From Collinsella sp. TF05-9AC (GTDB taxonomy: Bacteria; Actinomycetota; Coriobacteriia; Coriobacteriales; Coriobacteriaceae), in the NCBI RefSeq assembly GCF_003438495.1, contig NZ_QSSH01000007.1, positions 26,154-90,153 on the forward strand: DNA of 64,000 nucleotides. The letters are read 5' to 3'. The notes below the pieces were generated by a model. That model saw only the letters and a list, made by a program, of their open reading frames with translations, searched no databases and was not told where the DNA came from. Positions 42,029 through 49,306 of this stretch are shown piece by piece. Numbering within the stretch: position 1 is the stretch's first letter; each line of letters begins with the position of its first letter. Made by a program: the position numbers and the translations under genes.

Positions 42029-42090
42029 CACAAACTCCCTCTGCTGTCGGTGACTTCTGCGGAGGATTATCGCACGAGAGGGTAGATGGC

Positions 42091-42135
42091 GTGGGGCGCG
42101 AAGTGAAACGGCTCGTGTTTCACATCGCGCCCCAC
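42091..42135 (-). terminator. Hairpin downstream of the GGDEF gene
   Basis: GTGGGGCGCGA pairs with TCGCGCCCCAC, and inside GTGAAAC pairs with GTTTCAC. This gives 18 pairs with one mismatch. It lies five bases after the GGDEF gene stop. No U tract follows. Confidence 0.5.
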
Positions 42136-42139
42136 AACG

Positions 42140-43669
42140 CTAGTCCAGCTTGGTGCCCGGTACTTGCGGCGCCTCTTTAAGCAACGCTTTGAGCTCGTTC
42201 AAAATGGAAACGGGCTGTCGATCAACGCTGTCCAGATGAAGCGTCGCCACACGAATGGGTGGCTGATATTCAAGCGAGCCGATGAGCACGGGAGAACCCA
42301 GGAACCGCTCGATTTCTTCTGCGATCGCGTCGGTCTCTTCGGGATCAAAGTCGTCGAAAAGCGCCGCGAATGCCGGCCCCGTCGAGCGGAACAGACGACC
42401 CTTGCCGCGCGAGCATTCCATGAGGCAGGCGGCGCTTTCTGCCAAAACGCGGTCGCCCGCATCAAAGCCAAAGCGGGCATTGACCTGAGCGATATCGTCG
42501 ATTTTAATGGCGATCAAACCAGCCCTGCGCGCCACGCGACGCATTTCGCCAATGGCGTTGACCAGGGCGTGAATATCGCCCAGGCCGGTCACAGAATCAG
42601 TCGTATCTGCCAAGCTTCGGTTGACGATAATGCCTACATACATGCTGGGCTCGGTATCGGTGCCGTCCAAGCGGTAGCCCGTGCAGTCGCAAAGCACGTA
42701 CGCTCCGGTGGCATTCATTACGCGATACTGCATGTAGTGGAAGTGCCACGTGCTGTTTATCACCATGTCGAGCTCGGCGCGTACGTTGTCGCGGTCCTCG
42801 GGATGAACGCGGGCGAGCCACATGTCGAGTGAGTTAAAAGGGTGCTGGGAGGGCAGGTCAAAATCGCGCACGGCGTTAACCGACCATTGCGATTCTCCCG
42901 TATCGAGGTTAAGGATAAAGGGATAGCGCGTCTCGGAGCTCATGGAGATCGCTTGGAACACTCGGTCGTTACAGGGAAGCTGGTCGGCGATTGGGCGTTG
43001 CGGCGCGTCGCTGTCTTTCGGTTGCTGCACACGATGCATAAGCTTGTAGCGATACATCTTGCGATCGGCATCCATCGTCATCTGGCGACGCGTGTCGCCG
43101 GCAAGTGGATCGACGCGCGAGCAGCCAAAGCTAAAGCTGCCGATCATGGGCGCCTTGCCACCTGAGCTCGCCTCGATCAGTCCGGTACGTACCTGCTCCA
43201 AGCGCTGCTCGAGTTCAGTCTCGTTTGCGGAGAGCGAGATGAGCACAAACTCGTCGCCACCGATACGGAACAGCATCTCATCGTGCTCCATGGTTTCGGA
43301 GAGCGTGCGGCAGATGCCCAGAATATAGCGATTGCCTTCGGCGTGGCCAAACCTATCATTGCAATGTTTGAGATGGTCGATGTCAATATAGGCGCAGGTG
43401 AAGGGGTCGCCTTTGTGCCAGAGTTGCTCGACGTGACGGTCGAATCCGTTGCGGTTGCCCAAGTTGGTGAGCGGGTCGATATAGGCGTTGCTCTCAAGCA
43501 GCCGGCGCTCTTGCTGCAGGATGGCGTGCGTCTTTTGCAGTTGCTCGCCAACGGCGCGTAGCCCAGCAGGCAGCGCGGCAACATCGAGTTCGGCGGTCGA
43601 GATGCCATTCGCAAGTCGCTGAAGATAGGCAATAATCGATTGCTCGCCCAGGCGATATGATTCGTTCAT
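42140..43669 (-). CDS. GGDEF-PAS-degenerate GGDEF protein
   Basis: This is a 509-aa soluble protein. Residues 60-215 form a diguanylate cyclase domain with an intact active site (DPLTNLGNRNGFD, FRIGGDEFVLISL), so it could make cyclic di-GMP. A PAS-like domain follows (residues 240-345, with TGESQWSVNAVRDFDLPS and VLCDCTGYRLDG). The last 160 residues form a second GGDEF fold (DSVTGLGDIHALVNAIG, IAIKIDDIAQVNARFGFDAGD) whose signature is replaced by FRSTGPAFAALF, so it is probably a sensor or regulatory domain. GGGAGG precedes the ATG. A long palindrome lies about 40 bases upstream, and an EAL-domain remnant lies next to it. Confidence 0.88.
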   Translation of the reverse strand: MNESYRLGEQSIIAYLQRLANGISTAELDVAALPAGLRAVGEQLQKTHAILQQERRLLESNAYIDPLTNLGNRNGFDRHVEQLWHKGDPFTCAYIDIDHLKHCNDRFGHAEGNRYILGICRTLSETMEHDEMLFRIGGDEFVLISLSANETELEQRLEQVRTGLIEASSGGKAPMIGSFSFGCSRVDPLAGDTRRQMTMDADRKMYRYKLMHRVQQPKDSDAPQRPIADQLPCNDRVFQAISMSSETRYPFILNLDTGESQWSVNAVRDFDLPSQHPFNSLDMWLARVHPEDRDNVRAELDMVINSTWHFHYMQYRVMNATGAYVLCDCTGYRLDGTDTEPSMYVGIIVNRSLADTTDSVTGLGDIHALVNAIGEMRRVARRAGLIAIKIDDIAQVNARFGFDAGDRVLAESAACLMECSRGKGRLFRSTGPAFAALFDDFDPEETDAIAEEIERFLGSPVLIGSLEYQPPIRVATLHLDSVDRQPVSILNELKALLKEAPQVPGTKLD

Positions 43670-43707
43670 GATGGATAACCTCCCTGGGCGGAACAGCGGT
43701 TTGTATC

Positions 43708-43738
43708 ATATCCCCAATTCGGTTTGAATTGGGGATAT
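43708..43738. promoter_or_regulatory. 13-bp inverted repeat upstream of the GGDEF gene
   Basis: ATATCCCCAATTC and GAATTGGGGATAT enclose GGTTT. It lies 39 bases from the GGDEF ATG and shares the ATCCCCA half-site with a palindrome upstream of kup. It may be an operator or, for upstream sequence, a terminator. Confidence 0.55.
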
Positions 43739-43796
43739 AAGTTAACTAATGGAGGCAAATTCCCCCTTCGGCGGTGGTGTTTTGCGCGCGAGCGTA

Positions 43797-44099
43797 TCAG
43801 TTGTTATTGCCACCATCGAGCAATGCCTCAAAATCCTTCGCTGGCATGGGGCGGTAGTAGAGGAAGCCTTGAGCGTCGCGGGCGCCCATTTGCCGTAGCA
43901 CGTTCGCCTGCTCATTTGTCTCGACGCCTTCGACCACGACGGGCAGATGGAGCGAATGCGCCATCTCGAGCATTGATGAAATGATTTGCGTGCTGCGGCC
44001 ATGATCGCCGTCGATGGGTGCAATCTGCCAAATGTGCTTGTCGAGCGTCACCATAAAGCCGCTTTCCTCGAGTGCGGGGATATGGGTGCACATGCTGTG
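43797..44099 (-). pseudogene. EAL phosphodiesterase remnant with internal deletion
   Basis: The frame encodes two separated parts of an EAL cyclic di-GMP phosphodiesterase. IPALEESGFMVTLDKHIWQ is the early part of the domain. It is joined directly to PIDGDHGRSTQIISSMLEMAHSLHLPVVVEGVETNEQ and MGARDAQGFLYYRPMPAKDFEALL, the late part. The EAL catalytic segment and the central metal-binding region, more than 100 residues, are missing, as is the whole N-terminus. No ribosome site or convincing start is seen. It probably derives from a former GGDEF/EAL gene next to the intact GGDEF gene. Confidence 0.75.
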
Positions 44100-44221
44100 G
44101 GCGGCTATCATTCGACAAGCGGTAGCGCGATGATGCGATGTTCGATAAAAATGCGACTGGGACGATATATGTTGACGGGTATACTTGTCCCGTTTTAAAA
44201 CGCAGGAACGGAGATGGTCGC

Positions 44222-45091
44222 ATGGCACAGCCAAATATGACGCGCACGGTGGGGCTGGCGCTCGAGGGGGGCGGCTACCGCGGTATGTATACGGCGGGCG
44301 TGCTCGACGTTTGGATGGAGCACGGTTTGACCTGCGACCATATGGTGGGTGTCTCGGCGGGCGCGGCGTTTGGCTACAACTTTAAATCGCGCCAGATCGG
44401 CCGCGCCATTCGCTATAACAAGGCCTATTGTGCCGATAAGCGCTATGCGGGTGTAGTAAGCTGGCTGCGAACCGGCGATATGTTCAATGCCGACTTTGCT
44501 TATCACGAGGTGCCTATCGAGCGCGATCCCATCGACTTGGAGGCGTATCGCGCCTGCCCCATGCGATTTACGTGCGTGTGTACCGATATCGAGACGGGCA
44601 AGGCCGTCTACCACGACCTGCCCTATGGCGACGAGAGGGATATCGAGTGGATCCGGGCATCGTCGGCGATTCCTGTGGCGACGCGTCCTGTTGCCATTGA
44701 GGGCCGTAAGTACCTGGATGGCGGCGTGGCTGATTCCATTCCCAGCGCTTGGTTGTTTGCGCAGGGGTATGACCGCAATATCGTGGTGCTCACACAGCCG
44801 GCGGGCTTTGTGAAGCAGCCCAACAGTGTGATGCCCATGCTGCGGCGCGTGTTCCGTCACTACCCGGAGTTTGTCGCAGCGCTTGAGCATCGGCATGAGG
44901 TCTACAACGCCACGCTCGATGACCTGGCGCGTTGCGAGGCTGCCGGCGAAATCTTTGTGGTACGGCCGAGCGAATCGGTGAAGGTGCCGTCGCTGTGCCG
45001 CGAACCGGATGAGCTCGAGCGCATCTACCAGGTCGGCCGCCACGATGCGGAGGCGACTTTGCCGGCGTTGGAAGCGTATCTGGCGGGGTAG
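44222..45091 (+). CDS. Patatin-like phospholipase
   Basis: This 289-aa patatin-like serine hydrolase has the oxyanion motif LALEGGGYRGMYTAGVLD, the nucleophile elbow VGVSAGAAFG and the catalytic aspartate in YLDGGVADS. FKSRQIGRAIRYNKAYCADKRYAG and the C-terminal REPDELERIYQVGRHDAEA are found in the bacterial RssA-like group with a C-terminal extension. It probably deacylates membrane lipids or acts as a lipid-remodelling enzyme. The ATG at 44222 follows GGAG; upstream codons open to 44138 have no similarity. Confidence 0.9.
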   Translation: MAQPNMTRTVGLALEGGGYRGMYTAGVLDVWMEHGLTCDHMVGVSAGAAFGYNFKSRQIGRAIRYNKAYCADKRYAGVVSWLRTGDMFNADFAYHEVPIERDPIDLEAYRACPMRFTCVCTDIETGKAVYHDLPYGDERDIEWIRASSAIPVATRPVAIEGRKYLDGGVADSIPSAWLFAQGYDRNIVVLTQPAGFVKQPNSVMPMLRRVFRHYPEFVAALEHRHEVYNATLDDLARCEAAGEIFVVRPSESVKVPSLCREPDELERIYQVGRHDAEATLPALEAYLAG

Positions 45092-45113
45092 GGCAAACTG
45101 CCGTGGACTCGGC

Positions 45114-45159
45114 GGAAAGCGCATCCCGGAATGGAGGTCCAAACTGGGATGCGCTTTCC
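45114..45159. terminator. 14-bp hairpin between convergent patatin and thi operon
   Basis: GGAAAGCGCATCCC (45114-45127) and its reverse complement (45146-45159) enclose an 18-nt loop. It lies 22 bases after the patatin stop. Confidence 0.55.
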
Positions 45160-45203
45160 ATTGCTGAAGATATGAGGCTGCGGATCAGCTGCTCGGCTTA
45201 TGT

Positions 45204-45899
45204 CTATGCCTGCTGCCAGGTGTCGACAAGCTCCTTGGCCGCGGCGTAGGGGTCGTCGGCACTGCAGACGGCGCTCACCACAAAGAAGCCGTCGACGCCG
45301 GTGGCCTTAAGCTGTGGCAGGTCGGCCGTCTTGACGCCGCCGCCCACCACGATGGGCACGGGGCTTGCCGCGTGGAGTGCGGCCAGATCCTCAAAACTTT
45401 TGGTGATGATGGAGCCATCGGCTGCGCGTCCGCAGTCGCGCTTGGTCTCGGTTTCGTGGAGCGGGCCGATGCCCAGGTAGTCGACCAGGCTCATGTCGGC
45501 GGTCTTGACGTACTCGAGCATCTCCTCGCAGCGGGCCGAAAGGCCCACGATGGCATCGGGGCCCAAAAGTTTGCGGCAGACCTCGACGGGAATATCGCTC
45601 TGGCCGACGTGCACGCCGTCGACAGCAATGCCCTGCTCACGCGCGGCGAGTACGCAGTCCAGGCGGTCGTCGATCAGCAGGGCGACCTGACCGGTCTTGC
45701 CGGCCTGTGCGATTGCCTGCGCGGCGTCGCCGGTCAGTGCGATGATCTCGCGGGCGCTTGCCACCTTGGAGCGCACCTGGATGCAGGTAAAGCCTGCGTC
45801 GAGCGCCTGGGCCACCACATCGCCCACGGGACGCCCCAGCGTGTTTTCGGGGCCGAGTACCAGATAGGCCGAGATATCAAGGTTGTCGCGGATGCTCAT
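45204..45899 (-). CDS. thiE: Thiamine-phosphate synthase
   Basis: This 231-aa TIM barrel joins HMP-PP and HET-P to make thiamine phosphate. It shows the substrate-binding segments ALDAGFTCIQVRSKVAS, ALLIDDRLDCVLAAREQGIAVDGVHVGQSDIP, VGLSARCEEM (the phosphate-binding GlS pattern), DYLGIGPLHETETKRD and PIVVGGGVKTADLPQLKATGVDGFFVVSAV. All are in the usual ThiE order. AGGAGG precedes the ATG. It overlaps the thiamine-binding gene by four bases and is last in the operon that begins at the TPP riboswitch. Confidence 0.94.
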   Translation of the reverse strand: MSIRDNLDISAYLVLGPENTLGRPVGDVVAQALDAGFTCIQVRSKVASAREIIALTGDAAQAIAQAGKTGQVALLIDDRLDCVLAAREQGIAVDGVHVGQSDIPVEVCRKLLGPDAIVGLSARCEEMLEYVKTADMSLVDYLGIGPLHETETKRDCGRAADGSIITKSFEDLAALHAASPVPIVVGGGVKTADLPQLKATGVDGFFVVSAVCSADDPYAAAKELVDTWQQA

Positions 45900-46237
45900 C
45901 GTGCTTCCTCCTGCTTTTTGATTTGTGCTTCCATGCGCTCGAGCTTGCCGGTCATAGTGTCAGTAAATCCAGGTCGAATATCGGCTTTGAGCACGACTTC
46001 GGTGCGGATGCCCTTGCTCGCCAACACGAAGGTTGCGTCGCGCACGACCTGCATGACCTCGTCCCAGTCGCCCTCGATTTCGGTGAACATCGAGGTGGTG
46101 CGGTTGGGAAGGCCGCTCTCGCGAATAACACGCACGACCTCGGCGACCTCGGCGGACAGCTCATCGCCGGTGCCGCATGGGGCGATGGCCACGGCGACGA
46201 GTGTGTTCATGCCGGTATTGGTTGCGGGCTCGGACAT
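45896..46237 (-). CDS. YkoF/MTH1187-family thiamine-binding protein
   Basis: This 113-aa ferredoxin-like protein of the thiamine-binding (YkoF/MTH1187) family has LVAVAIAPCGTGDELSAEVAEVVRVIRESGLPNRTTSMFTEIEGDWDEVMQVVRDA and the conserved C-terminal helix. These proteins bind thiamine or HMP-type pyrimidines and associate with thiamine salvage. It lies between thiM and thiE, three bases after the former and overlapping the latter, so it is translationally coupled and presumably helps precursor salvage. Confidence 0.88.
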   Translation of the reverse strand: MSEPATNTGMNTLVAVAIAPCGTGDELSAEVAEVVRVIRESGLPNRTTSMFTEIEGDWDEVMQVVRDATFVLASKGIRTEVVLKADIRPGFTDTMTGKLERMEAQIKKQEEAR

Positions 46238-46240
46238 GGT

Positions 46241-47080
46241 TTATGCCTCCTCGAGCTCGAGTTGGTTATCGGCGATGTCTTGGGCGGTCGCGCGGTAGAG
46301 CTCGTCGATAAAGGCGACCTTAAAGCTTGCCGGGGCATCGGCGACAGCGGCGGCACGCGTGCCGGCAACGTTGTAGACGGCGGTGCCGCAGATGGCTGCC
46401 GTAAACGGATCGGTAGCGCAGGCGTACACGGCCAGCACACCGCCCTGCGAGCAGCCGCAGCCGGTAATCTTGGACATGAGCGGGCTGCCGCCGTGGGACT
46501 TGGCCACCGTCGTGCCGTCGGTAATCAGGTCGACTTTGCCCGAGACCACTACGGCACCGCCGGTGTAGCGAGCGAGCGCCACGGCGGCATCGCGGGCGGC
46601 GTCGACCGTGTCGGTGGTATCGACACCGCGTACGCGGCTCAGATCAGCCGCCTCGCCCTCAAGACCCCACAGACCGGCGAGCGCGATGATCTCGGAGGCG
46701 TTGCCACGCACGATGGCGGGCTTGCACTGCTTGAGCTCGTTTACCAACTGGGTGCGCAGGCTACCGATGCCCAGACCCACCGGATCGAGCACCCAGGGCT
46801 TGCCGGCGTCGTGTGCCGCCTTGGCCGCGCGGGGAATCGTCTGTTCGTAGATGGGGAAGAGCGTGCCCATGTTGAGATAGATGGCACCGCCGCCGGCAAC
46901 GAGCGCCTCGCCCTCGTCGGGCAGATAGACCATGGCGGCCGAACCGCCCACGGCGAGCTGCGCGTTGGCGACAAAGTCGATCGTCACCGTGTTGGTGATG
47001 GAGCCGGCCATCGGATTGGTGGCGCGAATCTCATCCACGGCCTTGACCACATTTTGCTTAAGCTGTTCCGAATCAATCAC
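46241..47080 (-). CDS. thiM: Hydroxyethylthiazole kinase
   Basis: This 279-aa ribokinase-fold enzyme phosphorylates 4-methyl-5-(2-hydroxyethyl)thiazole, a salvage step in thiamine synthesis. Motifs include NPMAGSITNTVTIDFVANAQLAVGGSAAM, PWVLDPVGLGIGSLRT, IVRGNASEIIALAG and the C-terminal ITGCGCSQGGVLAVYA, carrying the anion hole and catalytic Cys region. The start is a GTG at 47080 with AAGGAGG nine bases upstream; the longer frame through the terminator and riboswitch is artefactual. It is first in the operon regulated by the TPP riboswitch. Confidence 0.92.
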   Translation of the reverse strand: MIDSEQLKQNVVKAVDEIRATNPMAGSITNTVTIDFVANAQLAVGGSAAMVYLPDEGEALVAGGGAIYLNMGTLFPIYEQTIPRAAKAAHDAGKPWVLDPVGLGIGSLRTQLVNELKQCKPAIVRGNASEIIALAGLWGLEGEAADLSRVRGVDTTDTVDAARDAAVALARYTGGAVVVSGKVDLITDGTTVAKSHGGSPLMSKITGCGCSQGGVLAVYACATDPFTAAICGTAVYNVAGTRAAAVADAPASFKVAFIDELYRATAQDIADNQLELEEA

Positions 47081-47100
47081 TGCACATGCCTCCTTGGCAT

Positions 47101-47134
47101 AGAAAAGGGGCGCTGTGCATAGACAGCGCCCCTG
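47101..47134 (-). terminator. Riboswitch-controlled terminator before thiM
   Basis: GGGGCGCTGT (47107-47116) and ACAGCGCCCC (47123-47132) form a 10-bp stem. Read on the minus strand it ends in TTTT. It directly follows the TPP aptamer, so TPP binding presumably favours termination before thiM. Confidence 0.85.
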
Positions 47135-47141
47135 TAAAGGC

Positions 47142-47237
47142 GGCATGCTCCCTACGCCAGCATTAACTGACAGGTTCAAAGGATTGGGCCCCATGCCCTC
47201 TCAGCCTTGTGGCTTGCACCGCCGGCACTCCCGCATC
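47142..47237 (-). promoter_or_regulatory. TPP riboswitch (THI element)
   Basis: On the minus strand the aptamer starts GATGCGGGAGTGCC and contains the THI-box core AAGGCTGAGAG. It then has CCTTTGAACCTGTCAGTTAA and TGCTGGCGTAGGGAG in the correct order and spacing. This is the strongest RNA call in the window. It controls thiM, the thiamine-binding protein and thiE by transcription attenuation. Confidence 0.95.
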
Positions 47238-47263
47238 GAATCTGTTGTTCCCTATACTAGCGC

Positions 47264-47298
47264 ACCTGCCAATAAGGGACAGGTTTATTTTGGCAGGT
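47264..47298. repeat. GGGAC-family palindromic repeat, type D
   Basis: ACCTGCCAATA and the TTTTGGCAGGT arm flank AGGGACAGGTTTA. It is a second copy of the 30554-30588 repeat and lies between the TPP riboswitch and the HAD gene. Confidence 0.7.
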
Positions 47299-47301
47299 CG
47301 T

Positions 47302-47307
47302 TACAAT
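47302..47307 (+). promoter_or_regulatory. Candidate -10 box of the HAD gene
   Basis: TACAAT lies 28 bases before the ATG at 47336, immediately after the type D repeat. Confidence 0.35.
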
Positions 47308-47335
47308 AGGTAGGAACGATACGAATGGGGGTCTT

Positions 47336-48244
47336 ATGATTAAACTTGTACTGACCGATATGGACGATACGCTGATTCCGGCCGGGCATGACGGCGCCAG
47401 CGACTACGCCATCGAGGGTATTCATGCCATGCAGGCGGCGGGTCTGCACTTTGGCCCGGTTTCGGGTCGTCAGCCGTCCGCGATGGGCTGGATGTTCCGC
47501 AATCGCGCCGAGTGCTTCTCGACCGGCGCGTTCTGTAACGGCCAGGTCATGTTTGTGGACGGCGAGGCGGTAGCCTCGCATGCGACCGACAACGCCGCCC
47601 TTATGCGCTTGGCTGACTACTTAGAGCAGGAGACCGACGATACGTATCTGAAGCTCTACGGCCTGGGTGATGACTTTTGGGGTAACGATGCCTACTGCGT
47701 GACGAGCGATCCCGAGCGCGTGCGTCGCGCCATGGAGTCGGGCGGCAACGCGTGGCTCAAAGGCGAAGAGGCCCCGTGCCGTCCCGTCGTCGATGATGCG
47801 CCGGTGTTTAAGGCGAATATTTGGAGTGCCCGTTCACGTGAGGAGCTCGTGGAGCTACGCGAGCGCGTTGCCGCCGAGGTGCCGGAGCTCTCGCTTGTGT
47901 TTCCCAACAACCGTGTGCGCCTATTCGATATTCTCCCGGCCGGTTGGGACAAGGGCTGCGCCGCCTTGGAGCTGGCGCGTGCCCTGGGTCTGACGCCTGA
48001 TGAGGTGGCCGTATTTGGCGATTCCGATAACGATCTGCCCATGATCGGTGCCGTTCCCAACTCCGTTGCAGTCGCCAATGCCAACGAGGCCGTCACGGCT
48101 GCCGCGCGCTGGCATATCGGCGCTGCGGCAGACGATGCGGTTGCCGGGGCTCTGCATCAGATTGCCGCCTGCGCCGCGACGGGGGAGATGCCGCCGTTTA
48201 TGCGTCAGATGGATGCGACGGGTTTCGACGTCACGAACGTCTAG
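47336..48244 (+). CDS. Cof-type HAD-superfamily phosphatase
   Basis: This is a 302-aa HAD class IIB hydrolase. The nucleophile motif is LVLTDMDDTLIPA, motif II is FGPVSGRQPSAMGWMF, the substrate lysine is in PAGWDKGCAALELARALGL, and the acidic motif is VAVFGDSDNDLPMIGAV. A cap domain lies between. Such enzymes dephosphorylate sugar phosphates or FMN; the substrate is unknown. GGGGG precedes the ATG. A LysR gene follows 10 bases later, and the two are probably cotranscribed. Confidence 0.9.
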   Translation: MIKLVLTDMDDTLIPAGHDGASDYAIEGIHAMQAAGLHFGPVSGRQPSAMGWMFRNRAECFSTGAFCNGQVMFVDGEAVASHATDNAALMRLADYLEQETDDTYLKLYGLGDDFWGNDAYCVTSDPERVRRAMESGGNAWLKGEEAPCRPVVDDAPVFKANIWSARSREELVELRERVAAEVPELSLVFPNNRVRLFDILPAGWDKGCAALELARALGLTPDEVAVFGDSDNDLPMIGAVPNSVAVANANEAVTAAARWHIGAAADDAVAGALHQIAACAATGEMPPFMRQMDATGFDVTNV

Positions 48245-48254
48245 GGAGAAAGCT

Positions 48255-49151
48255 ATGAAGCTTCAGCAGCTCAGGTATGTCGTCAAAGTTGCCGAATGCG
48301 GCAGCATCACCGAGGCCTCGCGCCGGCTCTTTGTGTCGCAGCCTTCGATTACCGCATCGATCCGCGATCTCGAAAACGAGATGGGTGTGCATATCTTTGA
48401 GCGCACCAACAAGGGCGTCATTGTGTCCGAGGAAGGCGAGACCTTCTTGGGCTACGCGCGCCAGGTGCTCGACCAGGCCGACCTGCTCGAGGGCAAGTAC
48501 AAGGGCGCGTCCGAGCAGGTGCCGCACTTTAGTGTGAGCTGCCAGCATTATTCCTTTGCCGTTAATGCGTTTGTCGATGTGATCCGTGAGTTCGATGCCG
48601 CGCGCTACGACTTTACCCTGCGCGAGGAACAGACTCACGAGATTATCGAGGACGTCGCGCATATGAAAAGCGAGCTCGGCATCCTGTATCTATCGGAGCA
48701 CAATCGCGAGGTCATCGAGCGCATGCTCGCCGCCAACGAGCTCGTATTCGAGGGACTCTTCTGCGCCGCGCCGCATGTCTTTGTATGCGCCGACCATCCA
48801 CTGGCGGACCGCGCCAGCGTGACGCTCGAAGATCTCGAGGACTATCCGTTTTTGTCCTACGAGCAGGGCGGCTACAACTCGTTTTACTATTCCGAGGAAC
48901 TGACCTCGACCTTTGAGCGCCGCAAGAATATCCGCGTGCGCGACCGTGCGACGTTGTTCAATCTGGCCATGGGCCTTAACGGCTACACGGTGTGTTCGGG
49001 CGTGATCAGCCATGAACTTAACGGCCCCGGTATTATCTCGATTCCGCTCGATGTAGACGAGTACATGGAGATTGGCATTATCACGCGCAAGAACACGACG
49101 CTCACGCGCTACGGTCGGGCCTATATCGACGCGATTCGTCAGCATATCTAG
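48255..49151 (+). CDS. LysR-family regulator upstream of the MetE-like gene
   Basis: This 298-aa LysR protein starts MKLQQLRYVVKVAECGSITEASRRLFVSQPSITASIRDLENEMGVHIFERTNKG, the winged helix. Its co-inducer domain starts near PHFSVSCQHYSF. AAAGC precedes the ATG. It lies after the HAD gene and before a MetE-like gene on the same strand; a symmetrical site (49199-49219) lies in the latter gap. The residues are consistent with a methionine-biosynthesis regulator like CysB/MetR in role, but this is inferred only from position. Confidence 0.87.
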   Translation: MKLQQLRYVVKVAECGSITEASRRLFVSQPSITASIRDLENEMGVHIFERTNKGVIVSEEGETFLGYARQVLDQADLLEGKYKGASEQVPHFSVSCQHYSFAVNAFVDVIREFDAARYDFTLREEQTHEIIEDVAHMKSELGILYLSEHNREVIERMLAANELVFEGLFCAAPHVFVCADHPLADRASVTLEDLEDYPFLSYEQGGYNSFYYSEELTSTFERRKNIRVRDRATLFNLAMGLNGYTVCSGVISHELNGPGIISIPLDVDEYMEIGIITRKNTTLTRYGRAYIDAIRQHI

Positions 49152-49198
49152 GGTGCTGTGCTCCGCACGGTTCAAGTCTCTTTATGGCAGTCCAGACT

Positions 49199-49219
49199 GA
49201 TATAGGAAACATCTATATC
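49199..49219. promoter_or_regulatory. Inverted repeat upstream of the MetE-like gene
   Basis: GATATAG-GAAACAT-CTATATC is a perfect 7-bp inverted repeat 87 bases upstream of the MetE-like ATG, fitting the size of a LysR-type half-site pair. A second AT-rich stretch (TATAAACATATATTTTACG) follows. Confidence 0.45.
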
Positions 49220-49306
49220 AAACTGTTATAAACATATATTTTACGATGGCCATATGAGCGCTCATACTCTGTCTCGGTAAAGCAACCAATGCAAAGGGAG
49301 ATATCT

